Notes under the pieces: generated by a model
What the model saw: only the letters and a program-made list of their open reading frames with translations
Database searches by the model: none
What the model was told of the DNA's origin: nothing
Shown: one piece after another, positions 21,791 to 35,300 of the stretch
How positions within the stretch are numbered: the stretch's first letter is position 1
Layout: each line of letters begins with the position of its first letter
Made by a program: the position numbers and the translations under genes
Source: Haliotis asinina
Taxonomy: Eukaryota > Mollusca > Gastropoda > Lepetellida > Haliotidae
Assembly (NCBI RefSeq): GCF_037392515.1
Contig: NC_090281.1
Span: 45,422,645-45,486,644 of the forward strand
Direction of reading: 5' to 3'
Length of the DNA stretch: 64,000 nt

Positions 21791-24420
21791 AATAAATGGC
21801 TTAATTCTGAGCCCAAGAGGCGGAACTAGAAACGAATTTTTTTTGTACAAAACCTCATAAAGAGGATTAAAGACGCAGTTAAAGCAGGATTAGAATATAA
21901 TTTAGTAATATATTGTAAAGATAGTTCTATTCGGCTTGGTTTAAGGGAAGGCTCACCGGCCTCGACGTGAGGACTGTCAACAGGAGAAGTTCTGAAGGAC
22001 CCAAGACAAAGTCTCAGACCCAGATTGTGAACTGAATCTAATAATTTAGGTTGATTTTACAGGCTCCACCATATACAATGGAACCATAATCAAGCTTCGA
22101 GCGAACAAGTATAGTGTGTAAAAGTGTAGGTTTTGAATTAGAAACGCCTTACAAGAAGTCAAGTGCCTTCACGCCTTTAGTTTTAAGGGATTTAATATGA
22201 GGCAGAAAAGTTAGATGGGAGTCTAAAATTAGTCCCAAGAACTTAGCCTCCTTTGCAACTTTGATGGGAGTGCCATTTAAAGATAGTGCCGGGTCTTTAT
22301 GAGGTTAAACAATTAGTTTTGGATTTAGAAAATTTCTTAATTGCAATGATCAGACAGGGTAGAGCCCACTCGGACTTGAAACTGTCTGTCATTTAGAAAA
22401 ATGGATATAAATTGAGGTAAACGACCTCGTAATCCAAAGTCATGTAAATCTTTCAAGATGCCATATTTCCAGGTGGAGTCATATGCTATTTCTAGATAAA
22501 AAAAGATAGACACAGCATGTTGTTTATTAATTAGAGCGTTTTTAACAAATGATTCCAAACGCACTAAGTGATCAACGGCACTTCTGTTTCTACGGAAACC
22601 ACATTGAATATCTATAATTAGTTAATTGGTTTCCAGGTATCAAACACGTCGATTATTGATCATGTGCTCCATGGTTTTGCAAACGCAGCTGGTAAGCTAA
22701 ATAGGTCGATAGTTCGAAGTATCGGTATGATCACGTCCAGGCTTAGGGTTAGGGACACGGTAGCATCACGCCATTAAGAAGGAAAGTTTCCAGAGGTCCA
22801 CATATCATAAAAAATGTTTAAGAGAGTCTCTAAACATGATTCCTGTAAGTGTTTCAGAAGCTGATAATGTACGTTATCAGATCCCGCAGCAGTATCATGA
22901 GCTTGTTCCAGAGCAGTATGAAGCTCATGACAGAAAATATTTCATTGTAGTCTTCCTCATTATCTGAATTAAAATTAATAGTATTCGTTTCCTGTTGCTG
23001 TTTATATTTTTGGAATTGAGGTACAAAATTCGATGAGGAAGAATGTTAAGCTAAAGTTTCTCCAAGTTTATTTGCAATATCAGATTTACTAGTTAATAAT
23101 TCGTCTCCGGCTAATTTGGGAGCCCTTACTTTTATTTTCTGGATCATATTCCATACTTTTGATATCGGTGTTTGGGAGTTTATTTTTGACACATAACTGC
23201 ACCAGAATTGGCGCTTACTGTGCTTGAAAGTACGCCGTGCCTTAGCGTTTAAAATCTTGAAATGATCCAAGTTATGGACCTTTGATGGTGACGGAAATAA
23301 CGTTCAGCTCTCTTCCGTGCCTTCCTAGTCTGTTTGCACTCATCTGTAAACCATGGGATTCGTATATGTGGAACTGCAGAAGATTTAGGGATACCCTCGT
23401 CAGCTATATTATTGAGTTCATAAGAAAAATTCTTTATGGCATCAGGGGCATCTGTAAAAAGCTCAGGTTTAAGTCTTTTACAACACAAAGTTCAATTATA
23501 GGTTCCATTTAGCTTTTCAAAAGTTCAATCTCGAAGATGGGGTATTATCAGATAGGTTTACAGGTGTTAAGACAGCTGGAAAATGGTCACTCCCACAAAG
23601 GTCATCATGGACTGACCATTCAAATTCACCCAAACGTTCAGGGTCTGTAACTGATAGATTAAGAGCTGAATATGTCCCCGTCCAGTGTGTAAATATATGT
23701 TAGAATCGTCATTATATAAAGCATAAATCATTTTCGGAGCAGAACTCTTCCAATAGTTTACCTTTAGTATTAGTAGTTGTACCACCAAAGAGTGGGTTGT
23801 GGCCATTCAAATCTCCCATAATAATACACGGCTTGGGCAGTTGATCGTATAGGGTTTGAAGGTCCGTCTGTAGAGCTGTAGACGCTGAGACATACAAAGA
23901 ACATAATGTGAAAGTAACATGTAAAGTGAGTCGGACGGCAACTGCTTGAAGATTAGAAGTGAGTGTGATTGGGCTATGGATAACATTCCTTTTGGCGAGG
24001 ATTGAAGATCCTCCAGTGGCTCTGTCACCCGGAGGTGAGAAACAAGGATAACCATTGGAATGAGGTAGCTCAAAAGGATCTGTCTGCTTTAAATAAGTCT
24101 CCTGCAGAAATAATGCTGACGGCGTACAATCCTGGACCAATAACTGTAACTCATTATAATTATACCATAGTCCACTGCAGTTCTACTGTACGATACTGTG
24201 GGAGTAAACTATCTTTTCAGGGGATTTATTGGGGACCTACCCCGCACTTTTTTTAGTGGGTGTGTGCCCCAGAGTGGACATTTTCGGACACGTCCATGTC
24301 CTCAAGTGATTAATATTTTTTGTCACGTTAAACTTATTTTCAGACCCTTTTGGGACTCTGTCATTTTGTTTTGGGGAAAAATCAGGCTTAGGTTTACTTT
24401 AGCCTTTAGTAATTTGTTGT
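21790..24420 (-). pseudogene. Decayed I/Nimb-like LINE, RT core deleted
   Basis: On the minus strand this follows the LINE at 33719-39307 closely: the end of ORF1 (about 24250-24420), endonuclease (24140-23712, with LFLQETYLKQTDPFELPHSN, GGSSIL and PCIIMGDLNGHNPLFGG), the linker (23488-23050), and RT (about 22900-21800). At about 22313-22340 roughly 230 bases present in the other copy (35790-36040) are missing. These carry the catalytic FVDD box. Many stops and frameshifts are present. The 3' half is cut off at 21790, where the head-on plus-strand LINE starts. Confidence 0.85.
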
Positions 24421-24525
24421 AAAGTTTAAAAAATCATTAACATTTGATATGAACAAATGTGCCAAGTCCAAAAGTAAAACATTTTCAAATTAAATTTGTG
24501 TAATGACATACAAGTCCATACACAG

Positions 24526-24832
24526 GGATAGACGTGACCAGCCGATAGACAGAATCGGTCCGATTCTACCACCCGTTTAGGCGAAGTAAGGGCCGAAGTT
24601 GTGTGTTGAGCAACAGGAACACGGTTCAGGCTCCTACTGCCCTCAACCACCAGACTACCGTCCTCCACCGACACGGGACGCAAGCCATGGCAAACAGGTT
24701 TCCCAGTTCGGTCGCTCCTTGCGACCAGCAATGGGGTGCTATGGACCTAGTTGACCCGGGTCCACACGGGGGTTTGAACTGCTCTTACCCAGCACCCACC
24801 ACGAGGAGGTGGATGTTCACGGGTGCCAGATA
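24526..24832 (+). repeat. ~310-bp dispersed repeat, copy 1
   Basis: Matches 39450-39757 from 'GTGACCAGCCGAT' through CACCAGACTACCGTCCTCCA and CACCCACCACGAGGAGGTGG to TTCACGGGTGCC. Its segment TCGCCTCTTACGACC...ATGGGGTGCT (best seen in copy 2) resembles the SINE A 3' half. It is therefore probably a SINE relative with a different head. Confidence 0.7.
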
Positions 24833-26212
24833 TGGCTGACTTGTGACAAAGTATTCAGAAGTATTTGTAACACTTTATTACTCATGAGATAACTTTGTCG
24901 AATTCTGACTGGCCAAAGCATACGAAGCCATGTAGTAGGATTCGCCAGGGCGTACGAACCGTACATCCTGTCAATTCTGTAACATGACAGAATCCACTGG
25001 TAGTACAAATGACATCGACCATAGATGGAATGTACCTGCCAAACTGCTGGTCACTTTGAGGTTTTAAAGTAAGCATATACAGTTGTGTGTATAAACAGAG
25101 TAGTAAAAGTCTTGCTATCGTTCCTCTCTGTTTGTGTCAATAACAATTAAAAACAACAGTAAAATATACTTGTTTTCACTTGTCGTTTAACAGAACCTCA
25201 GATTTGATCGTATTTATCATACACTATGCCTCCCTTTATGACCGTTCAGAAAAAGAAAAAAATGCCGAAAACTGAGTGTTTGAAAGATAATCTAGAAATA
25301 AGAGATCTTAAGAGTAATGAAATCCTCACACGGTCGAGCCTCCGGAAATGAGAAATTTACAAGGGTCTTACAGTCCCATACGCCCACTGTAAACACTGAG
25401 TAACTAATTGTGCCACCATATAGCTGGAATACTGCTGAATGTGGCGTTAGACAACAACAACAACTACAAACAATAACAACATCAACACTGTGCCGTCTAA
25501 TGTAGAGCCCCTTAAGTGTGCTTGCTGCGATCCAATTCCACATTCGACTTCGATTTGTTAGTGTATGGGCGAATTGTATCGAATCAGCGCTTCCACCCGC
25601 AGCATGACATAACAAGACTCTGCTGCTCTTCCCCAAATGCTGCTATTTACTCACTCACTCACAGCATCATCACTGCATGGCATTAAATTCAAACACCTAA
25701 ATATGCTTTAGAATCATTTATTACTGATACACTAGTAGTAGGAGAGTGATAGGTGGGCCATTCCGTGTATTTCCCCTACTCGTAACCTCTGTCTGTCAAA
25801 GGGTCTGGCGCTTGTATCTCTAAAACAAACATGTACAACATTATGAAGAAAAGAATGATGGATGAAGAACCGCAATTGTAATCGTAATTTAGATTGTTGT
25901 CAATATGTCATATTTTTTTCAAAACAATATTCGAGAAATGAGGAAATTAGTGGGAATTCCCATGCATTTGTACTGAAAGCATCATCAGTCCGTCCAAGTC
26001 CATTATAACTTCTTAAACGGCATTTAGAAAATGAGGAGGAGCACTTTTCTTCTTCTGTGCATGCTACACAGTTCATGTTTTATTTTCTGAGGTCTTGTTG
26101 GTGTTCCCAACCCTGATATTGCTGGAATAATGCTAAAAACGATCTAAAACCACACTCACTGACTCCGTCAAAGATATGAGACATAATATATTCAAGAAGG
26201 CATATGTCATAC
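24833..26212. other. Intergenic, with SINE fragments
   Basis: I see an antisense SINE A fragment at 25405-25450 and the 3' part of a SINE B at about 26090-26165 (CCTGATATTGCTGGAATAAT...CACACTCACTGACTC). No gene is supported. Confidence 0.45.
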
Positions 26213-26284
26213 CTCCGGCCGGGATGCAGACGCAGTTGGGTCTGTACAGTTGTTGATCCACAGGACAGAAAGTACTACAGGTTT
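26213..26284 (-). CDS. Cys-rich exon (short EGF-like)
   Basis: TTTCAG| acceptor and |GTATGAC donor, 72 bp, phase 1-1. Encodes ETCSTFCPVDQQLYRPNCVC + IPAG. It has four Cys, so it is a shortened module. Confidence 0.6.
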
Positions 26285-27281
26285 CTGAAACACAAGGATA
26301 GAACAATGTTTACACGTACAAAATAAGCAGGATATGTTTTGACTTTACATATAGTAATCCGAAAGCATCAACATTAAGAAACTGTCAGTAAGAATACAAT
26401 AAATAAGGTGATCTAGATCAATTTCTAAAATGCCTCTCAAAGAAGTTATGGTGACCTGGCTCTGTAGTAATGTCAGTATATACTGGCAACATGCATGTTT
26501 TCTGACACCATCTTCTGTTGCTCTGAAAAGGTTTGAAATTGTAATCCTACCGCAGGAGTTTCCCACATAATTTCCAGCACAGATGCATTTGCATGTAGCG
26601 CTGTCCAGAGTTGCTCCATTTTCACAAGTCCTTGAGCATCCACTGGGTGCTAACAAAACACAAACATAGCCAGACAGATTTAAGATTTCGTGGCCTTCAT
26701 AAGATGACAACAAGGAACATATTTTGGTTTTAGAATGTCTCAGAATAATGCGTTTCTATGGGAACTCAAAAATACACCATCAGCATCAGATTAAATATGT
26801 TCTTGTTGACAGTTAAATGTTACATAAAGCGTACTTGAATTCCTATATGATAACAGATGAACACAGATTTATTCAACAAACAAAATCAGACATTACGTCT
26901 TACTTAAAATTACGTAATCCTATTTCATTTCCCTGGAGAGAATTTAAGCATATTTCTATACAGTGGACAATTATTTCATTCAGTACGCACGTGTTTGACA
27001 GTTGCTGCCACTATAACCATCTCTGCAGGCGCATGTACAAGTGAGCGGCTGCTGTGATCCGCCATTTAAACACTCCCTAGAGCAATGTGCTGAGAACAAA
27101 GGAAATGATTAATTAAAGACATACGTGTTTGTGTAGCTATTTTATAGTACTTGTGTTCTAATAGTATATAGGGGAGGTGGTGTAGCCTAGTGGTTAAAGC
27201 GTTCACTCGCCATGCTGAAGACTCGGGTTCGATACTCTACGAACTCTAACACATCTTCAGACTTTACACCCCTCCCCCAAA

Positions 27282-27372
<91 letters not shown>

Positions 27373-30300
27373 ATTGCAACACAATCAACATGTATTTTGA
27401 CAAAACATTATTAAGATTAAAGTCAACGAATCTTGTAAATATAAATATATAATCAAATAAATAAAATTAATGAATAATTGAGTTTTGTAAGCATTAAGGC
27501 AAGTCCAAACCACTTCTTCAAATGACTCAATAGGCTATGAAGGACGTTTTAAAATTATTTGGTCAAACATTAAATCGCAACACAATCCACATGCCATTGA
27601 GATAATATTATTAATATAAAGTGGACGAATCTGGTACTTCCTGTCTTTTGAGTTGCATATTTATGTACGGAAGTCAATTACTAAACTATCGACTTTCACA
27701 CATACTATATGTGCACTGACAGTTTTTCGATTAACTGCTATCGGAGAATTAACAATTGCCATCCATCATTAGTTCATTACAGCACCAATATTTACTGCAT
27801 GTGCTCTCATTCCATAATGATATGCAAGAACAGGAACAAGTTTCTTGTTCAGTGTACCCCCGTTACTGCAGGATATAGTGCAAGAGTTTGTTGCTGAAAA
27901 GTACAGTTAGACAAATTGCAAAAGCTCAGTGGATGAGGTGGGTTCTTTCCAAAGATTCATTTTCATCAGACGTTTACATGTACGTTCACGTAACTGGTTA
28001 GATTTAGTTGCTGGTTTCGTGTAATGAACTACAACAGCATGTGTTTATAGACACAACGAGGTTTACTGATTGTGTTAAATGTGTTAATTTTAGCAGGTAG
28101 GCAGATTACTTTGCATTGGAGTGCACGTTACAAAACATATGTTCAGTTATGCATGGCCCTGCATAGTTACTAAGGATTGTGAATATTCACATCTTACCAC
28201 ACGTGGTTCCAGTGTAGAACTCTCCACAGGCACAGGTACAGGTATCTCGGTTCAGTGTTCCTCCATTGAGACAGTCTACAGTGCACGTATTTGCCTCTGA
28301 AAAATACAGCAATAAATCAACATCAAAGCATGGCAAATAAACAGAGTGATACTTACACAAAGTGTTCAGAAAAATAGTTTGTCTTATATATTTCAAAATA
28401 GAATTCCATGAATTTCACAGCACTGAAAGATAAAACACGCAAAGTGAACAATACAAAGATACACCTCATATAAAGATGTTCTACACTGTGTTAGATAATA
28501 AATATTCTAATACTTATCTCCAATAAAACTTTGAGATTCGCGACATACCACACATGGAGCCAGTGTAGAACTCTCCACAGGCACAAGAGCAGGTGTCTAT
28601 GTTCAGAGTTCCTGCGTTTAGACAAGCCTTAGTGCAGGTGGTTGTCTCTGAAAAAACATCAATAAAACAACACTAACAGTAAGTTAAAATAATGATAATA
28701 CTGTTAGTCACTGTTTGGTAATGTAGATACTATTTTTTTCATTTTATTTAGTTTAGAAAGAAATATATATTCGCCCATGACACCACTGCGTACACAATAC
28801 AGCATTACCTATGCAAGATGTTCTACACTACTTTAGAATATTAACAGAAAGGCAAAAGAACTAATCGTAATATTGGAAATGACATTTAAGTATCAATGGA
28901 GTATTTGAGCCTAAGTTTTTAACCTATGCACCAGAAAAGTAGGAAGCAAGTTCGAGGACAACATGAATCGTGTTTGAATGGCCATTATCGCCCAATAAAG
29001 TATTGAGTAAAATTGAGCTTTGTAATAGAACGTCTTAGACAGTAATACAGCGCCACCAACAACACTGACAAAACAACCCGATGTAACAACATGTCACCAT
29101 TCGAGCATTGAGCATAATATCCCAGTATGGAAAACGTGCAATAAAAATCCTCTGTTACTATTACTATCAACACCTTTCGTTAACCTTGCTCATAGATGCA
29201 GAGAACAAGTGGACGAGTGCCATTCAAGCCGGCAGTTTTTGCATGAATGCATGCATTCTGCACATGCCTCTCTGTTCCAATGGTGAGTTTGTGCAAAGTT
29301 ATTTGAAGAACAGTGTAGAATAATATTGCAGTTTACAAATGTATCATAACCTCCCATCTTACATTACTGCTCAAATCCGGAATACCAGCCTGATGTGAGA
29401 TGATCATGGTGACATGTGAAGATTATTATGATTGTTTGTATTACTGTAATCATTGCTGCCATTATAACATTACCTCTGAATTTGTACTACTAGATGTGTA
29501 CTGCAAGGCTAGTACCTTTGTACTGATTTGTTACTCAGTTCTAGAATACAGTTATTGCAACACATTTCTCTGTTGTTTGTGCAATTCACACGAAGTTCTC
29601 TTGTGTACTGATTCTCCTTCCATTCGTAGTCATCACGCAACAAAACAAATAACCTACCACGCGTGGTTCCAGTATAGAACTCTCGACAGGCGCAGGTGCA
29701 GGTGTCTGTGTTGCGTGTTCCTCCGTTGAGACATACGGCAGTGCATGTGTTTGTCTCTGAAAAATACATGAAAACCTTAACGAAAAACGGGATGATACTT
29801 GCAAAGAGTGTTTTGTGACACAGTAAATACGTGAATTTAGTTTTACGCAGCTTTTTCCAATATGGACTTCACTCATCGTACCGGTGTGGGGAATCAAACC
29901 CGTTTATTAAACCTCTAGCCTAACCCGTGGCCACTTAAGTATATAAGATTGGTTTGTATATACAGTGGAAACTGTCGATTGCGGAATGGTCTAGGACCGA
30001 CTGATGTGTCCGGATTGTGAAGCGGTCCGGATTAGACAACTTTTGTCCGTTACCTTGTTCACTGCCACATGAATTGTCCCCCCTTGTTGTTAACCGACAG
30101 CTTAAATCGTATTTTATTATTTATACTCAGTATATTATCTTTAATTTCATTGGAAAGTCTGCTTCTGCCTCTGTAACTGTCCATGCAATACATACAGTGG
30201 TTTCAGTCGTTTACCATTAATCACGTACAACTTACCATGAATAATAATATTTTTAAAAATCTCATCTCATTCAAAAGCGTCTCATTGCAACCTGGGAGAA

Positions 30301-32306
30301 AACCTCACAACCTACCACACGTGGCTCCGGTATAGAACTCTCGACAGGCGCAGGTACAGGTGTCCCTGTTCAGCGTTCCCCCATTGAGACAAGCCTTGGT
30401 GCAGTTGTTCGTCTCTGAAAAATGATTTAGAATCACGGAGAAAATATGGACAAGGTGCTTATTGATTTCGCTTTTGCATTTCCGTACTTTGTCTACCTGT
30501 TACAACCGACAGACAGGCAGACAGACAGATTAATTCAATAAAGAGGCCTTGGGCCCATGATACATATTTTCTTAGTGATATAACAAAGAGAGTATAGCTG
30601 CTGAACAGGCACAGGTGTGAAGATTTGTAAGGTTATATGAACAATAAAATCCCCTTCTAAATCTTTTTGTAATGAGTGAATGAGTGCGTTTAGTTTTACG
30701 CCGCACTCAGCAATATTCCAGCTATATGGCGGCGGTCTGTAAATAATCGAGGCTGGACCAGACAATCCAGTGATCAACAACATGAGCATCAGTCTGCGCA
30801 ATTGGGAACCGATGACATGTGTCAACCAAGTCAGCGAGGCTGACCACCTGATCCCGTTAGTCGTCTCATACGACAAGCATAGTCGCCTTTTATGGAAAGC
30901 ATGGGCTACTGAAGGCCTATTCTTTTGGTACTGAGCCTTACTGTGTACCGGTAATAACTGAAGATCAGTAGTGATGAACCACTTGTGACAATGGTAGCCA
31001 CAACAACCGCTGTGTGGCAATCATGTTGCCAACTCACAAAGTGTACACCTTTAATGAAGACCTTGTTTATTTCTATGATGTCCTTGTCGGACGAATGAGA
31101 CACTAAATGTTTAATTCAGTAATGATCTGGCTATATCACTTTCTTATGAAGATATGTTGAGTACACGTTCATTTGGTTTTGCAAAAATTCTGTTTGTTTT
31201 AATATAACCCGTGAATGTACAATTGGGCAGATGTTCCGACTTGAGCATAGTCCTGTTGAGAACAGTCCTATGAGGCTGCAGAAAAAGATGCAACCCCCTT
31301 GTGCGCTACTTTTATGACATTTCTACATTGAGACTCGTTGGTTGGACCACAGATACGTATGCAGCACAATATGAGTGATGCATGAGTATATGTCATCCAA
31401 ATGTGTTCTGCACCACTCTAGATCAATTAATATTGTTGTCTTTGTGAAGTCACATCTTACCACAAGTAGTTCCAATGTAGAACTCTCGACAGGCGCAGGT
31501 GCAGGTGTCTGCGTTCAGTGTTCCTCCGTTGAGACAATCCTTAGTGCAGGTGTTCGTCTCTGACAGATGCAGCAGTGAGGCAACATTAAAGTGACGGATA
31601 AATGTTACAGTTCACACTTTTGTCAATTTGTGTTACACTGTGTTACAGAATGCTCTATTCATTTTAACATTTACCACAACATACAGAACATGAGGTATGA
31701 ATGGATATTCCAAGTCTTCAGATATATGCGTTCTACGTTAGTTGAAATTTAGAAACATAATGCTGAAATTTAGAACATACCACAGGTGGTTCCATTGTAG
31801 AATTCTCTACAAGCACAGGTGCATGTATCTCTGTCCAGTGTTCCGCCATTTAGGCACGCTAAAGTGCAGTTGTTCGTCTCTGAAAGGGAGAACTACAAAT
31901 TTAAAAAGTTACTAAAAAGGTGATATGGCCAGATCATTGTTCAACTGTTTCCAGTGTCGTGTAACGTTTCAGTGTTTTAATAATAACATCGTGTATGATT
32001 TTTGCACGGCAGAAAATAAGCTGGAACATAAAAGATCAGAGCTACAGCTGTCTCGGCTCAGTATAGCTCCATTGAGACATGACATACTTCGTTCACAGGT
32101 TGTTTCTCTAATATAAACAAGAAATATGTCTAGGTAAATAAACATGAAAGAGTATGGTACTGAACCCGTGGTATTTGCCCTTGAATTATGTAATGTATGA
32201 CGTCATTGATTTGCACAATCCTCTGTACAACAAGGGTAAATGTAAATGAAAAAATAGGAGCAGTTGCAAGGCCTATTTGCAATGTTTCCCTTTACGTTTT
32301 CAGTTA

Positions 32307-32342
<36 letters not shown>

Positions 32343-35300
32343 AATAAAATGAATAACATCTCTATTAACGATCGACACAAGCTGAGATTCTGAAAGAAAC
32401 CTACCACAAGCGGTTCCGATAAATGCTGAAAGGCCTGTTTGCAATGTTTTTGTTTTGCGTTGTCAGGTTTCTATTATTGAAAAACAACGATGTGAGATTT
32501 TGGACAGATAGTGACATCATAAGAACACAACTCCACCTATATACAAGGAGCACTGACTCACATCAACAAACTTGTTATGGAGTACACTTTCCTTACCTCA
32601 TAAATCTCCAGACACACCCGGCGGACACACACAGAGGCAGGTAGTGCTATTCAAAAATCCCTTGTTCAGACATTCTTTATTGCAGGTACCTACAAGAAGG
32701 ACATACTTGTTTACACATGTTGGCTGCTATAGAGCTCAGTTTCATTACTGCATTTCCGCTTGGAAACAATGGAACGTCTGAACATATCAAATTTTGCATG
32801 ACGTGAAAAACGGGCATGTTTACATGCTGCCTTTGCATATACGTAGTATACAAGTGAGAGTTAATCACGCGACACCGACGTTTTTAGGTATGGTGTGTGT
32901 ATGTACGGAAACGTTTCACATTGCATATGCTTTGAAAACTACCTGTTTGTTTTCACTTTTGCTTAGGTAATTTCTGTCGCCATTCTGACGGTTGTGTACA
33001 TACCGCAAGTGATACTTCTACCCAAACTGACTTGCTTTCCACTATGCTAGGGCATGATCCCCTATACCGACCAAAAGTTGAATATACACATAAGATGTTC
33101 ATGTATATTGTTAAAACAGAATAATTCAAAGCCTGTTTTTAGTTTTTCAGAGAAATTTGGAAAGGTTAATTTCATGGTGAATCCATTACTACGATGGTTT
33201 AAACTCAAATGGTGTATGATCTCATTGACTCGTCTTCCCATCAACACTAGAAAACATTACAATCTTTGTGCACAAAAAGTCTCAACCCGTGTTTTTCTAA
33301 AACGAAAACAAAAAGTTTGTGTAACTTGTGTTTGTAATGGGACAGAAGCCAAGAAGCTGGGGTTGGTCAAGTGAAGAGTGCCTGCTGAATGGGAGAATAT
33401 TTGTACTATTCCATATGTGCTGAGTGACATCGCTTGTGGAGCGACGTGCAGAGAGATATCTCACAGCAAACCATGTTTTGGTCATGTTTTCCTCGTTCTA
33501 TGTTTTGATCTAATTTTCCTTGTATTACTTTAGGATCAGTCTTATTATTGCGCTACCTTTGAATCAGGTTTTTCTTGTGCTATGTTTGGACCAACTTTAC
33601 TTTTTCAGGTTTTCCTTGGACTATGTTTTGATCGCGGTTTCTTTGGAGTTTTTTTTATCAGGTTTTCCTAGTAGCTAATGCTTACATTTTATGCAGGTTT
33701 CACAACAGAGTGTTCTGGTAGTGAGTGAGTGAGTTAACATTTAACGTCACATCGGCAGTATTGCAGCCATATCGTGACGAGAGCATTCTTAAAAAAGGAA
33801 TGTATATGATAAAAACCTGTCGACGACGGACAGTAAAACAACTAGAATATCACAATAGGAAATAAAACTAGCGTGAAAAGTTAAAACAAATATTCCTAAT
33901 CAGACAATACAATATAAAAACAGGCTATATAGATCACCAACAACTGATGGTAGATCACCATACTAGGGGCCATGGGGACTTACAGTACTTCTGCTACCTG
34001 CATGGTCCCTAGCTGGATTTACATCATCCCCTCAGCTGCTGGTGATTGTAAGCAAGATTAGCCACAAATTAAAATGACACATATTCTACGGCTAAGACAA
34101 AATGGAAGATCAAATTTCACTTTAAATGTTTTGGGACTTACGTACCCTCTCAAGAGGACAATAATTTTACAGTGCTTTAACCCCCCTCGAGGATACAACC
34201 ACTAACACTCTAAGTTACTAATTCAAACTGCCAAGCATAAAATATTTATCTATTTACAATTCATTTAGCAAATCTAATTCTTTTAAAAATGCAATAATTA
34301 AATGAGAACTAACAGAATTAAAAAGATCCTTCAAAGTTCGTGAATTAAAATACTTATCCCTTGTGATGGAATATTCAACACAGTCAAGCAGGACATGCTT
34401 GACTGTGATTCTCTCATCACAAGGGATACAAAACGGAGGATCTTCACCTTTTAATAGATAACCGTGAGTATACCTCGTATGGCCAATGCGACATCGTCGA
34501 CCTCCTCAAATCTGGACTGACAACCCAAGTAAGTATAACCGATATAAGGTTTTATTTCATGTAATTTATTTATACCCACTTGGGTGTCCCACTTCTTCTG
34601 CATCAGATCACGGATATAAGATCTTATTGCAGCTTTATAATCAGAGTATGGAATAAGAAGTGGTGTTACAGATTTGTTGAGTGCTGCTTTAGCAGCAAGA
34701 TCGGCCATTGTGTTACCAGAAATGCCAACGTGACTAGGTAACCAACAAAGGACAATGTCGCACTGGCCAGTAGCAAGATTATTGTACAATTCAATAATTT
34801 CAATTAAAAGTGGATGTTTACAAGAAATATTTTTAATAGTCTGAAGGCAAGAGAGAGAGTCTGAATAGATTATATACTGTTTATGTTTAGGGTGTCTTTG
34901 AACATATTTAAGAGCAGTTAATATGGCGTTTGCTTCTGCAGTACAAAATAGAGCTGTTATCAGGTAATCTAGAAGAGATTGTTCTGGATCCAATGACAGT
35001 GGCATTAGCTACTGCGCCACCGTCCTTGGACCCATCTGTAAATAAGGATTTGTAATTGTTATATTTACTTTTTAATTGGTGATATGCTTGCTTATATTGT
35101 AAGTCATTAGTTTCTGATTTTTTAAATGATGTTAATGTTAGATCGATCTGTGGTCTAACCAGTTGCCAAGGGGGTGAAGAAAGAAAACGAAAAGGAGCTA
35201 TATTTTCCAGCGCAATGCCGGCAGCAGTAATAAACGGCTTAATTCTGAGTCCAAGTGGCGGAACAAGAGAAGATTTCTTGTTGTAAGCATCCTCATAAAG

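Noticed and set aside
24603..24839. Plus-strand open frame, also seen at 39523-39837
   Set aside because: Both are translations of the ~310-bp dispersed repeat.
27187..27384. Minus-strand frame of repeated LFIY residues
   Set aside because: Translation of the (AAAT)n microsatellite.
30535..31020. 161-residue minus-strand open frame
   Set aside because: Most of it is the antisense of SINE A (the same peptide recurs at 53117-53454 and 58217-58411).
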